NCBI GenBank assembly: GCA_038239345.1
Contig: JBBSEX010000005.1
Coordinates: 124,001-188,000 of the forward strand
Source of the DNA: JBBSEX01 sp038239345
Lineage (GTDB): Bacteria; Acidobacteriota; Terriglobia; Bryobacterales; Bryobacteraceae
Length of the DNA stretch: 64,000 nucleotides
Direction: 5' to 3'
Shown here: positions 18,608 to 28,146 of the stretch, in pieces
Layout of the letters: each line of letters opens with the position of its first letter
Numbering within the stretch: the first letter of the stretch is position 1
Notes under the pieces: generated by a model
What the model was told of the DNA's origin: nothing
Seen by the model: only the letters and a program-made list of their open reading frames with translations
Database searches by the model: none
Made by a program: the position numbers and the translations under genes

Positions 18608-20836
18608 ATGGCAGAACATACGATCGGCGGATATCAGATTTTGGGTGAGTTGGGTCGCGGCGCGATGGGAGTGGTCTACCAAGCGCATGACCAGAAGATC
18701 GACCGTCCGGTGGCACTTAAGGTGATTCGTGTCGACCCCGGAGCAACCGCCGAAGAAACGGCAAATGTCAGTCAGCGCCTGGTTCGGGAGGCGGGCGCGG
18801 CGGGAAAGCTATCGCATCCGGGAATTGTCACGGTGCACCAGCTTGGGTGGGAAGGCGCGGATGTTTACGTGGTCATGGAATTGGTGCGTGGATCTTCACT
18901 AGAGCGCGCTCTATTGAGTGGAACGCACATGGATCTGGGACGGCGTCTGGACATTCTGCGGCAAATCGCCGAGGCTCTGGATTACGCGCATCGCAGCGGT
19001 ATCGTGCATCGGGACGTAAAGCCCGCCAATATTTTGTTGCGTGACGACGGCTGCGTGAAGGTCGCCGATTTCGGCATTGCGAAGATGACGCAGAATTTGA
19101 CGCAATCGCAAAATCTCACCTCAGCCGGAACCAGCTTGGGTTCGCCGGCATACATGTCGCCCGAGCAGATTCGCGCAACGCCGGTAGACGGCCGGTCCGA
19201 CGAGTTTTCGCTGGCGATCATCGCCTTCCAGATGTTGTCGGGACGCATGCCATTTGTCGCCGACACCGCACATGCGTTGATGTACCAGATTGTTGCGGTG
19301 GACCCGTTTGCCGGGCAACCTTCGAACCTGCCACCAGCCGTGGCTTCCGTGTTGGCGCGGGCGTTGGCGAAATCCCCCGCGGATCGATTTCCTTCCTGTT
19401 CGGACTTTATTCAGCAATTAGCGAACGCGGCGAACGTACCGTTAACCAGCGTGACCTACACCCAGCCGATGCCGCCGCAAGCGAAATCGACTACGCGGTT
19501 AATGCCAGTTCTATTGGTGCTACTGATTGTGGCGCTCGCGGCTGGTGGCGGTTATTGGTACTTCAGAGGACGATCGCCAAGCGTTGGCGGCACGAAAACA
19601 GCAGGCGCCGGCAGGGCCGAGGTTCCGTTAATCAAGGCCATCTACGACGGCAAACTCGACGAAGCAAGGCGGCTGCTGGCGTCGGGAGCGGACATCAACG
19701 AAGCCAATGATCAGGGCATCACGGCGCTGATGCAGGCGGCGGAAGGCACGGCTTATATGCCAAACAGCACACCCGCGGTGGCGATGTTGCTGGACAAGGG
19801 GGCAGCCGTGGACGCAGTGGATCTTAAGGGCCGCACCGCGTTGTTCCTTGCCACGATGGAAGGCAAAGACGAGGCTATGGCTCTTCTGATTGCGCATAAG
19901 GCGAACGTGAATCAGAGATCCACCGAAGGGGCGACACCGATATTCCAAGCTGTCTATTTCGGAAAAATCGCCGGCGCGAAAATGTTAATCGAGAAGGGCG
20001 CCGATATCGAGATCGGGGACGCGCAACAGGCAACTCCGCTGATGATTGCCGCCGAGGGAACGGCGTACATGCCGAATAATGCCCCATTGGTAACGCTGCT
20101 GCTGGAAAAAGGAGCGAAGGTGGATTCGGTGGATGTCCGGGGGCGGGGCGCATTATATCGTGCATCGGCTGAGGGCAAAATCGACGCGATGACGCTGCTT
20201 CTGGACAAGAAGGCAAACCCGAACTTGAAAGCATCGGATGGGACGAGCCCGTTATATGAAGCTGCGTATTATGGCAAGTTGCCGGGCGTTCAACTGCTAC
20301 TCGCCCGCGGCGCGGAGGTGGATTCGGCGGATTCAAACGGCGCCACTCCGCTGATTATTGCGTCGGAAGGCAACGCCTACATGCCCAACAATGCGCCGAT
20401 GGTGGAAACATTGCTGGCCGCCAATGCCAAGGTGGAAGCAGCGGATAATCGCGGACGCACAGCGTTATTTCATGCCGCCGTAGAAGGCAAGGAAGATGCA
20501 ATGCGAATCCTGCTGGACAAGAAAGCGAATGGCAACGTGAAGGAAAACGATGGCGCAACGCCGCTGTTTCAAACCGTATACAACGGCAAGCTGGCGGCGG
20601 CGCGATTACTGGTGGATCGTGGCGTGGACGTGAACCTGGCGGACGCAAATGGAACTACGCCGTTGATGGTCGCCGCGGAAGGAACGGCTTATATCAAGGA
20701 TGACTCCGCCGCCTTCGTGTCGCTGTTATTAAGTCATAAGGCGAATCGCGAAGCCATTGATGGACACGGCAAGACAGCGTTGCAACTTGCCACGGAAGGC
20801 AAGAATGACGCAGCCATCGCATTATTGAAGCGGTAA
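18608..20836 (+). CDS. PknB-type Ser/Thr protein kinase fused to 12 ankyrin repeats
   Basis: A 742-residue receptor-like kinase. Residues 1-275 are a Hanks-type kinase with G-loop GELGRGAMGVVY, the lysine in VALKVI, catalytic HRDVKPAN, DFG and SPEQIR in the P+1 region, so it should be active. A membrane helix (LMPVLLVLLIVALAAGGGYW, from about 299) separates it from the C-terminal ankyrin region at 338-742, which is therefore outside the cytoplasmic membrane. The ankyrin part is four tandem super-repeats of 104 residues, each with three ankyrin repeats; the middle one carries an extra loop EG(T/N)AYMPN in the first three units. A PASTA domain, usual for this kinase type, is absent. AGAGGAACT precedes the ATG. 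Likely role: envelope sensing through protein binding. Confidence 0.92.
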   Translation: MAEHTIGGYQILGELGRGAMGVVYQAHDQKIDRPVALKVIRVDPGATAEETANVSQRLVREAGAAGKLSHPGIVTVHQLGWEGADVYVVMELVRGSSLERALLSGTHMDLGRRLDILRQIAEALDYAHRSGIVHRDVKPANILLRDDGCVKVADFGIAKMTQNLTQSQNLTSAGTSLGSPAYMSPEQIRATPVDGRSDEFSLAIIAFQMLSGRMPFVADTAHALMYQIVAVDPFAGQPSNLPPAVASVLARALAKSPADRFPSCSDFIQQLANAANVPLTSVTYTQPMPPQAKSTTRLMPVLLVLLIVALAAGGGYWYFRGRSPSVGGTKTAGAGRAEVPLIKAIYDGKLDEARRLLASGADINEANDQGITALMQAAEGTAYMPNSTPAVAMLLDKGAAVDAVDLKGRTALFLATMEGKDEAMALLIAHKANVNQRSTEGATPIFQAVYFGKIAGAKMLIEKGADIEIGDAQQATPLMIAAEGTAYMPNNAPLVTLLLEKGAKVDSVDVRGRGALYRASAEGKIDAMTLLLDKKANPNLKASDGTSPLYEAAYYGKLPGVQLLLARGAEVDSADSNGATPLIIASEGNAYMPNNAPMVETLLAANAKVEAADNRGRTALFHAAVEGKEDAMRILLDKKANGNVKENDGATPLFQTVYNGKLAAARLLVDRGVDVNLADANGTTPLMVAAEGTAYIKDDSAAFVSLLLSHKANREAIDGHGKTALQLATEGKNDAAIALLKR
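19625..20833 (+). repeat. four-unit 312-bp tandem super-repeat inside the kinase gene
   Basis: The codon for the proline that opens each unit lies at 19625, 19937, 20249 and 20561, giving three identical spacings of exactly 312 bp (104 codons). The last unit is about 275 bp before the stop codon. Each unit encodes three ankyrin repeats with a conserved loop around EGTAYMPN; in the fourth unit this loop reads EGTAYIKD. Confidence 0.85.
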
Positions 20837-20886
20837 GAACACAGCTCGCGCTGCACGGGGCCTGTTGGCCGCGATACCATAGCGCC

Positions 20887-22851
20887 ATGAAATCGACATC
20901 TCTGGCCGTTCTACTTTGGGCCGGTTCCGGTCTGGCTCAGATGCCGGCGGGATACACGCCGGAAGCGACGTTCCAGGTGCAGACAGTGAGTGCCGTGATT
21001 CCCGCGCCCGATGGGAAGATGGTGGCGTGGGTGCAATCTCGCGCTGTGATGGAAGCAGACCGCAGCGAACACGTCCCCCAAATTTACGTTGGCGCCGCCG
21101 ATGGGTCACGCCGATTCCAGCTCACGCGGGGCGACAAAGGCGCGGCGAACCCGACGTTTTCGCCCGATGGCCACTGGGTCTTCTTCACTTCGGACAGAGC
21201 GGGAAAATCGAATATTTACCGAATTGCCGTTGCGGGCGGCGAGGCCGAAATGCTTACCGACTTCAAGGGCAGCATGGGGAATTATCAGCAGTCCCCCGAT
21301 GGCAAGTGGATCGCATTCACCGGCCACGAAGCACCACCCGATGACGAGAAAGCGAAGAAGGAGAAGCGCGATTTTCGAGTTGTGGACGCCGATCCGCCAA
21401 GCCATTCGCTATATCTGATTCCGGTAGACACCGATAGTGACGGCAAGCGTGCACAGAAGAAAGTTTTCGATGCGAAGTATCACGTCACGAACTTCGATTG
21501 GTCGCCCGATTCGAAGGCGATTGCCTTTGAACATTGGCCTCTGCCGGGTGCGGACTACTGGACGAAGGCCGATATCGCCGAGGTTGAAATCGAGAACGGC
21601 AAGGTAACGGATCTAGCGAAAAGCGGCGCCGCCGAGAGCCAGCCAGTCTATTCACCGGATGGACGTTTTGTGGCGTTCCTCCGCACCTCCGATCCACCGC
21701 ACTGGCCGGGCGATGCGCGCATCGTGCTACTGACGCGGAAAACAGGCGAGGCACGGGCATTGCCGCCAACCTATGACGAACAGCCTAATCTTGTGGGCTG
21801 GGCAAGCGACTCGGCGAATATTCTGTACTCCGAAGCCAAGCGAACCCGATCCGCTCTGTACGAAATGCCGGTCGATGGACCACCGAAGCTTCTCTTTGAG
21901 CCGGCGAAAGGTGTCATCGGAAACCCGGTTGTAAATCTGACCGGCACCTATGTTGGGCTAGCCCGCGAGGCCGCCGACGAGAAGCCGGAAGCCTACGTGA
22001 TGAGCGTCTCCAATGGCGCGCCCGTGCGGGTGAGCCGTGCTAATGTCGACCTGCCGAATACTCCAATTGGGAAGACGGAAGCGATTCGCTGGAAGTCGAA
22101 GGACGGACGCGAAGTGGAAGGCTTGCTGACCTACCCATTCGATTATCAGCCTGGCCAAAAGTATCCTTTCATTTTGAATATTCACGGTGGCCCGGCCGGC
22201 CAATTTTCCGAGACGTTTATCGGCAAGCCCGGTGTGTATCCGATTGCCACGTTCGCCTCGCGTGGCTATGCGGTACTGCGGCCCAACCCACGGGGGTCAA
22301 GCGGGTATGGAAAGGAATTTCGCTACGCCAATGTGAATGACTGGGGCGGCAAAGACTATGAAGACGATCAGGCTGGTGTCGACAAGGTGATCGAAATGGG
22401 CGTCGCCGATCCAGATCGCATGGCCATCATGGGATGGAGCTATGGCGGGTACATGACCAGTTGGACCATTACCCAGACGCATCGATTCAAAGCGGCGGTG
22501 ATCGGCGCCGGCGTAACGGATCTCTGGAGTTTTTCAGGGACCGCCGACATCCCGGGATTCCTGCCCGACTATTTCGGCGGCGAGCCATGGGATCAGTTTG
22601 AGAACTTTCAGAAACACTCGCCAATAACGTATGTGAAAAACGTAACCACGCCGACTCTGCTGTTGCACGGGGAAGCCGACGAACGCGTTCCGATCTCGCA
22701 AGGATTTGAGTATTACCACGCGCTGAAACAGCAGGGCGTAACCACAAAGATGGTGACGTATCCACGGACTCCGCATGGACCGCGAGAACCGAAGTTTCAA
22801 CTCGACATCATGAACCGGCATTTGGATTGGGTGGACAAATATGTACGTTAG
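20887..22851 (+). CDS. S9-family prolyl oligopeptidase (first of a tandem pair)
   Basis: A 654-residue exported peptidase (signal MKSTSLAVLLWAGSGLAQ). The N-terminal 380 residues form a TolB-like beta-propeller (FSPDGHWVFFTSDRAGKSNI, YSPDGRFVAF). The alpha/beta-hydrolase C-terminus has nucleophile S518 in GWSYGGY, D598 in HGEADERVP and H630 in RTPHGP, a complete triad. This is the dipeptidyl-/acylaminoacyl-peptidase layout; members cut short peptides near the N-terminus. It is followed by a paralogue whose ATG lies 11 bp inside its end, so the two are co-translated. Likely extracytoplasmic peptide scavenging. The exact cleavage specificity cannot be read from sequence. Confidence 0.92.
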   Translation: MKSTSLAVLLWAGSGLAQMPAGYTPEATFQVQTVSAVIPAPDGKMVAWVQSRAVMEADRSEHVPQIYVGAADGSRRFQLTRGDKGAANPTFSPDGHWVFFTSDRAGKSNIYRIAVAGGEAEMLTDFKGSMGNYQQSPDGKWIAFTGHEAPPDDEKAKKEKRDFRVVDADPPSHSLYLIPVDTDSDGKRAQKKVFDAKYHVTNFDWSPDSKAIAFEHWPLPGADYWTKADIAEVEIENGKVTDLAKSGAAESQPVYSPDGRFVAFLRTSDPPHWPGDARIVLLTRKTGEARALPPTYDEQPNLVGWASDSANILYSEAKRTRSALYEMPVDGPPKLLFEPAKGVIGNPVVNLTGTYVGLAREAADEKPEAYVMSVSNGAPVRVSRANVDLPNTPIGKTEAIRWKSKDGREVEGLLTYPFDYQPGQKYPFILNIHGGPAGQFSETFIGKPGVYPIATFASRGYAVLRPNPRGSSGYGKEFRYANVNDWGGKDYEDDQAGVDKVIEMGVADPDRMAIMGWSYGGYMTSWTITQTHRFKAAVIGAGVTDLWSFSGTADIPGFLPDYFGGEPWDQFENFQKHSPITYVKNVTTPTLLLHGEADERVPISQGFEYYHALKQQGVTTKMVTYPRTPHGPREPKFQLDIMNRHLDWVDKYVR

Positions 22852-24856
22852 GAATTCATTGACGCTCTCAAGCACGAGCCCGCTGCTGTTGTTGTTAGCG
22901 ATCCCACTGCTGGCCGAGACCCCGGCGGCCTGGACACCCGAATATTCGATGAAGGTGCAGACCGTTGCCGAAGTAGAAGCGTCTCCCGATGGGCACATGG
23001 CGGTTTGGACACAGACGAAGGCGATCATCGAGACGGAGAAGAGCGAGCGGTTAACGCACATCTTCATCGGCGGCAGCGACGGGACCGGACGGATGCAGTT
23101 GACCCGCGGCGATAAGAGCGCCACCTCACCGGCCTTCTCGCGGGATGGGAAGAGCGTGTTCTTCGCGTCCGAGCGCAACGGCAAGCGAAACATCTTTCAG
23201 ATTGCGATAGACGGCGGCGAGGCCGAAGCGCTGACGGACTGGAAAGGTGTGCTGGGCCAATATTCGCTCTCGCCCAATGGCAAGTGGATCGCTTTCACGG
23301 GGACGGAAGCCGACCCCAACGAGGAGAAATCCAAGATCGGAAAGACCGATTTTCGCGTGGTGGACGAGGCCGCGAAGAATCACGGATTGTGGCTGATTCC
23401 GGTGCCGGCCGACATCCATGGAAAGCATCCGGCGCGGAAGTTGGTGCAGGGCGCCTATCACGTGAGCGCGGTTGCCTGGTCACCTGATTCGCTGCAAATC
23501 GCTTATGAGACGCGACCCACGCCCGATGCCGACGACGGATCGAAATCGGACATTTCAGAAGTGGATGTCGAGACTGGAAACAGCAGGCCGTTGGCAGCGA
23601 CTCAAGCCGCCGAGAGTGAACCGCACTATTCGCCGGATGGCCGCTACCTTGCTTATGTGCGTGGTTCGAATCCACGGTCGGCACTCGGTGGGAACCGGAT
23701 CGTGTTGTTGCTGCGCAAGACAGGCGTGGGTCGAGATCTGCCGGCTACCTATGACGAATCCCCTGCGTTGGTGGGTTGGGCGCCGAATTCAACGAAGATC
23801 TATTTCCTGGAAGCCAAGGGTACGAAATCGGTATTCTATGCGATGCCGGTAGATGGACCCGCGGTAGCCACGTATAGCGGGGTGCTGGGCTCCGGCGCAA
23901 AGTTAAATCAGACCGGGACCGCGGTAGCGTTTACGCAACAAGCATCCGATCAGCCTATTGAGGCCTACGTAATGGACCTCGCCTCAAAACATCCTCTGCA
24001 AGTGAGCGCGGCGAATACCGATCTGGGGAAGCCGCCGCTGGGCAAGACGGAATTGATTCGCTGGAAATCGAAAGACGGGAAGGAAATCGAAGGCCTGCTG
24101 ACTTATCCCGTGAATTATCAGAAGGGCACAAAATATCCGCTGATCCTGAACATCCACGGGGGTCCGGCTGGAGCGTTCAACGAGAATTTCATTGGCGCGG
24201 GCGGGCTATATCCCATCGCTACGTTCGCTTCCAAGGGCTATGCGGTCTTGCGCTGCAACATTCGCGGATCGTCGGCATACGGGCGGAATTTTCGCGCGGC
24301 GAATTTGAATGACTGGGGCGGCGGCGATTTCAACGACCTGATGACGGGCGTCGACCATGTGATCGCTATCGGCGTGGCGGATCCGAACCGCATGGCGGTG
24401 ATGGGTTGGAGCTATGGTGGCTACATGACGAATTGGGTAGTGACGCAGACCAACCGCTTTAAGGCGGCGGCCACCGGCGCCGGCCTGTCGAACATGATCA
24501 GCATGTGGGGCACGAACGACATCCCGAGCATTCTGGACGATTACTTTTCAGGCCCGTCGTATGCCGAAACCGATCGCTACATCAAGCAGTCGCCTCTGTT
24601 CCACATCAACAACGCCCGGACTCCGCTGCTGATTCTGCATGGCGAGCAAGACATCCGCGTGCCTACAACGCAAGGCTACGAAATGTACCGGGCATTACAG
24701 CGCAAGGGCGTGCCGGTGGAGATGGTGGTGTATCCACGCACGCAGCATGGACCGCAGGAACCGAAGTTCGTGCTCGACATCATGAAGCGCCATATAGCCT
24801 GGGTGGAGAAGTATCTTGGCGCTCCGGCGACAGCCGTCGATAAGGCCGTTAACTAA
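22841..24856 (+). CDS. S9-family prolyl oligopeptidase (second of a tandem pair)
   Basis: A 671-residue paralogue of the preceding gene with matching domains: signal peptide (LLLLLAIPLLAE), TolB-type propeller and hydrolase domain with S524 (GWSYGGY), D604 (HGEQDIRVP) and H636 (RTQHGP). The two proteins align over nearly their whole length, for example LTYPFDYQPGQKYPF against LTYPVNYQKGTKYPL, so the pair arose by tandem duplication and then diverged. ATG 22841 overlaps the end of the upstream frame by 11 bp. Divergence around the active site (PGFLPDYFGGEPW against PSILDDYFSGPSY) suggests different peptide preferences. Confidence 0.92.
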   Translation: MYVRNSLTLSSTSPLLLLLAIPLLAETPAAWTPEYSMKVQTVAEVEASPDGHMAVWTQTKAIIETEKSERLTHIFIGGSDGTGRMQLTRGDKSATSPAFSRDGKSVFFASERNGKRNIFQIAIDGGEAEALTDWKGVLGQYSLSPNGKWIAFTGTEADPNEEKSKIGKTDFRVVDEAAKNHGLWLIPVPADIHGKHPARKLVQGAYHVSAVAWSPDSLQIAYETRPTPDADDGSKSDISEVDVETGNSRPLAATQAAESEPHYSPDGRYLAYVRGSNPRSALGGNRIVLLLRKTGVGRDLPATYDESPALVGWAPNSTKIYFLEAKGTKSVFYAMPVDGPAVATYSGVLGSGAKLNQTGTAVAFTQQASDQPIEAYVMDLASKHPLQVSAANTDLGKPPLGKTELIRWKSKDGKEIEGLLTYPVNYQKGTKYPLILNIHGGPAGAFNENFIGAGGLYPIATFASKGYAVLRCNIRGSSAYGRNFRAANLNDWGGGDFNDLMTGVDHVIAIGVADPNRMAVMGWSYGGYMTNWVVTQTNRFKAAATGAGLSNMISMWGTNDIPSILDDYFSGPSYAETDRYIKQSPLFHINNARTPLLILHGEQDIRVPTTQGYEMYRALQRKGVPVEMVVYPRTQHGPQEPKFVLDIMKRHIAWVEKYLGAPATAVDKAVN

Positions 24857-25873
24857 TTATTCTGCGCCCACTTTGACGATGAGTTTCCCGATATTCGATC
24901 CGTCAAACAGGCGGTTCAAGGCTTGCGGCGCTTTTTCCAGGCCGTCCACCTCATCCACTTTGTACTTCAGCTTGCCGGAGAGATGCCACGTAATCAGATC
25001 CTTGGCCGCCTCATCCGCGCGGCTCATATAATCCAGCACCAGGAAGCCTTCCATCCGGGCACGCTGCATGATGAGCAGCGCCAGGTTCGACGGGCCTGGC
25101 GAGGGCTCGGCTGCGTTATAGCCGGAGATCATGCCGCATAGCGGAACGCGGGCATGCAGGTTGATCAGGCTTAGCGCGGCCTCCAGAATTTCGCCGCCGA
25201 CGTTGTCGAAATAAATATCGATGCCGTTAGGGCATGCCGCTTTCAGATGCTCAAGAATATTGCCGTTCTTGTAGTTGATTGCCGCGTCGAAGCCCAACTC
25301 GCCGGTAAGCCAGGCGCATTTCTCGTCCGTTCCCGCCAAGCCCACGACACGGCATCCCTTGATCTTTCCAATTTGTCCGACCAGCGAACCTACCGCGCCG
25401 GCCGCGGCGGAAACAACCAGCGTCTCGCCATCTTTCGGTTTCCCGACATCGAGCAAGCCGAAATAGGCGGTGATTCCGATGTGCCCCAGCAATGCCAAAA
25501 AGGCTTTGAGCGGGATGGGTAATCCTTTGGGATACTTCGACAGGCCCGCGCCACTGGAGAGGAAATACTGCTGCCAGCCGACAAGCCCGCCGACAATATC
25601 GCCTTCGGCAAACTCTGGATTCTTGGATTCCTCAACGATGCCGATGCCCCCGCCGCGCATCACCTCGCCTAGCGGAATTGCCGGAAGGTATGAGGCAGAT
25701 TCGTTCATCCAGACACGATTCGTCGGATCGAGCGAGAGATAAACCACACGCACCAGGATTTGTCCATCGGCGATAGGAGACAAAGGCTCCTCACGCCATG
25801 TAAAATCGGATTCTTTCACCGCGCCGGTGGGACGTACCGCCAGGCGCCATTGTCGATTCAGCTTCGTGGCCAT
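24857..25873 (-). CDS. NADP-dependent MDR oxidoreductase, zinc-independent
   Basis: A 338-residue medium-chain dehydrogenase/reductase of the leukotriene-B4-dehydrogenase / CurA group. The nucleotide-binding motif is AAAGAVGSLVGQIGK, followed by GCRVVGLAGTDEKC and the typical VFFDNVGG-like IYFDNVGGEILEAAL. Cysteine ligands for zinc are absent, as expected for this group, which reduces the double bond of alpha,beta-unsaturated carbonyls with NADPH. I take ATG 25873 (MATKLNRQWRLA); an upstream start at 25969 would add an unlikely 32 residues reaching into the divergent penicillin acylase gene. It converges tail to tail with the second S9 peptidase, the stop codons being adjacent. Confidence 0.88.
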   Translation of the reverse strand: MATKLNRQWRLAVRPTGAVKESDFTWREEPLSPIADGQILVRVVYLSLDPTNRVWMNESASYLPAIPLGEVMRGGGIGIVEESKNPEFAEGDIVGGLVGWQQYFLSSGAGLSKYPKGLPIPLKAFLALLGHIGITAYFGLLDVGKPKDGETLVVSAAAGAVGSLVGQIGKIKGCRVVGLAGTDEKCAWLTGELGFDAAINYKNGNILEHLKAACPNGIDIYFDNVGGEILEAALSLINLHARVPLCGMISGYNAAEPSPGPSNLALLIMQRARMEGFLVLDYMSRADEAAKDLITWHLSGKLKYKVDEVDGLEKAPQALNRLFDGSNIGKLIVKVGAE

Positions 25874-25904
25874 GCCCCTAAGCATACAGAAGAAACGAGT
25901 ACCC

Positions 25905-28079
25905 ATGAATTGTCGATTGTTGATTTGGCTGTTCGTATTCGCGCTGCAAGCGGAGACTGTGAGAGTCAAGCAGTTGCATTCCCCGGTAGAAATCCTGCGC
26001 GACCGCTGGGGCGTGCCACATATTTATGCGAAGAATACGCATGACTTGTTTTTCGCGCAAGGCTACATCACGGCGAAGGATCGTCTTTTCCAGATCGATC
26101 TGTGGCGGCGCATTGGGACCGGGAAGTTGGCGGAGGTGCTGGGTGCTGGAGCGGTGCCACGAGACCGGATCGCGCGGCTGGTACGCTACCGCGGCGATTG
26201 GAACGCCGAGTGGAATAGCTATGCTCCGGACGCGAAAGAAATCGCCGAAGCCTTCACGCAGGGAATCAACGCCTACATCGGCTCGCTAGGCGGCAATCGC
26301 ACGGCGGAGTTCGCGATCGCGGGCTACGATCCCGGCCTATGGACTCCGGAAGATGTTACGGCGCGGGTCGCCGGATTACTGATGACGGGTAACGCCGCGA
26401 GAGAAGTCGCGCGAGCCATCGAATACGCGAAGTATGGGCGGAAGACGATGGAAAAAATGTTCCCGCCGGATCCGCTGGTCGAGTTGCGTCCACCGGCGGG
26501 CCTTGAATTAAACACTATTACCCGCGATATTTTGCGCGATTACACCGCGGCTATCGGCGAGGTTCGATTCCCCGGTGAGCAGGGCAGCAATAACTGGGTG
26601 GCCGACGGAACGATGACTAAGAGCGGCAAGCCTCTGCTGGCCAATGATCCGCATCGCCCGGTGCAATTGCCGTCGCTGCGGAAGACTGTACACCTTGTCG
26701 CTCCGGGATGGAACGTGATCGGCGCCGGCGAGCCCGCCCTTCCTGGCGTCGCATTAGGACACAACGAAACCGTGGCATTCGGATTCACGATCGTCGGGAT
26801 TGATCAACAGGACCTCTACGTAGAGAAGTTGAATGCAGCAGATCCCACGCAATATCGTTACAAGGGCGGATGGAAGTGGATGGACGTTGAGAAGACGACG
26901 ATCGCCGTGAAAGGCGAGAAGCCATGGGCGGTGGAATTGCACTACACGGTGCATGGGCCGGTGTTGTACGAGGACAAGGAGAAGCACTTGGCCTATACGT
27001 TGCGCTGGGTCGGCAGCGAGGCGGGCGGCGCTGGTTATTTGCCGGCGTTGTCGCTAGCACGGTCGAAAGATTGGAGCGAATTTCGCGCTAATGTCGATCG
27101 CTATAAAGTGCCGTCGGAAAATCTTGTTTATGCCGATACGAGCGGAAACATTGGCTGGATCGCGGCCGGTCTTGCGCCGGTCCGCAAGAACTGGACGGGT
27201 CTGTTTCCGGTTCCCGGCGACAACGGAGAGTATGAGTGGGACGGATATCTGGCCACGGGCGAACATCCCCAAAGCTACAATCCAGCAGGGCATTTCATCG
27301 CCACGTCGAACAATAATATCTTGCCGCCTGGATACGATAAACAGCTTTCCTACGAGTGGGCGTCGCCTTTTCGGGTACATCGCGTGGAGCAGATTCTGAA
27401 CCAGAAACGAAAATTCGATGTCGCCGATTTTGAAGCGCTGCAACAAGACGTGATGTCGCTGCCCGCGCGCCGCTTCCAGGAGATTCTACGCCGCTGGGAG
27501 CCGCGTCCGGCCGAGGCTGATCGCTTGCTTCACTGGAATTGCAGGTTGGCGGCGGACTCTGAAGATGCAGCTCTTTTCGAATTTTGGATGGCGAAGCTAC
27601 CTGCGGCGCTATTCGGAAAGGACCTGGCGGCGGGATTCATCGCCTTTGAGGTAACGTTCGATGAATTAGAAAATGGAGATCACTCCAAAGCTCTTGCCAG
27701 TTCTTTGGCGGATGCCTTAAAGGATTTGCCGAAAGGCGCGAAATGGGGAGACATCCACAAGCTGACGCTGCGCCATGCCTTGAATCGCAGACAATTCGAC
27801 CTGCCGGCGGTGGCTCGCGGCGGCGATTCCAATACGGTGAACGCGACCAGCGGTGCCAGCTTTCAACAAGTGAATGGCGCATCGTATCGACAAGTGATCG
27901 ATCTTGCCGACTGGGACAAATCGATGATGACCAACGTTCCCGGCGAATCAGGCGATCCGGCCAGCAAGCATTACAGTGATTTGCTGGCGGATTGGGCGGA
28001 AGGCCGCTATCATCCAATGCCCTTTAGCCGCACGGCGGTGGAGGAAGCGACGGAGGAACGAATTTTATTGAAGCCCTGA
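25905..28079 (+). CDS. penicillin acylase family (S45) amidohydrolase
   Basis: A 724-residue Ntn-hydrolase precursor. After a signal peptide (MNCRLLIWLFVFALQAETV) comes the alpha-subunit landmark DRWGVPHIYAKN and AQGYITAKDRLFQIDLWRR. The nucleophile is S228 in QGSNNWV, where autocatalytic cleavage should release the beta chain; LLANDPHR and the GHNE-type sequence LGHNETVAFGF follow as in active members. The spacer before S228 is short. Family members hydrolyse penicillins, acyl-homoserine lactones or other N-acyl amides in the periplasm; the physiological substrate here is unknown. ATG 25905 is chosen because it begins the signal peptide. It is 31 bp from the divergent oxidoreductase gene. 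Confidence 0.9.
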   Translation: MNCRLLIWLFVFALQAETVRVKQLHSPVEILRDRWGVPHIYAKNTHDLFFAQGYITAKDRLFQIDLWRRIGTGKLAEVLGAGAVPRDRIARLVRYRGDWNAEWNSYAPDAKEIAEAFTQGINAYIGSLGGNRTAEFAIAGYDPGLWTPEDVTARVAGLLMTGNAAREVARAIEYAKYGRKTMEKMFPPDPLVELRPPAGLELNTITRDILRDYTAAIGEVRFPGEQGSNNWVADGTMTKSGKPLLANDPHRPVQLPSLRKTVHLVAPGWNVIGAGEPALPGVALGHNETVAFGFTIVGIDQQDLYVEKLNAADPTQYRYKGGWKWMDVEKTTIAVKGEKPWAVELHYTVHGPVLYEDKEKHLAYTLRWVGSEAGGAGYLPALSLARSKDWSEFRANVDRYKVPSENLVYADTSGNIGWIAAGLAPVRKNWTGLFPVPGDNGEYEWDGYLATGEHPQSYNPAGHFIATSNNNILPPGYDKQLSYEWASPFRVHRVEQILNQKRKFDVADFEALQQDVMSLPARRFQEILRRWEPRPAEADRLLHWNCRLAADSEDAALFEFWMAKLPAALFGKDLAAGFIAFEVTFDELENGDHSKALASSLADALKDLPKGAKWGDIHKLTLRHALNRRQFDLPAVARGGDSNTVNATSGASFQQVNGASYRQVIDLADWDKSMMTNVPGESGDPASKHYSDLLADWAEGRYHPMPFSRTAVEEATEERILLKP

Positions 28080-28146
28080 GGATGCGGTGTCCGTTGCGTT
28101 TGGTGATGTCGTGAAAGGCCGGACCAGTGTGTTACATCTAGTGCGT

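Noticed and set aside
22534..23193. 219-codon minus-strand open frame across the S9 pair junction
   Set aside because: Shadow of two firmly identified peptidase genes in high-GC DNA.
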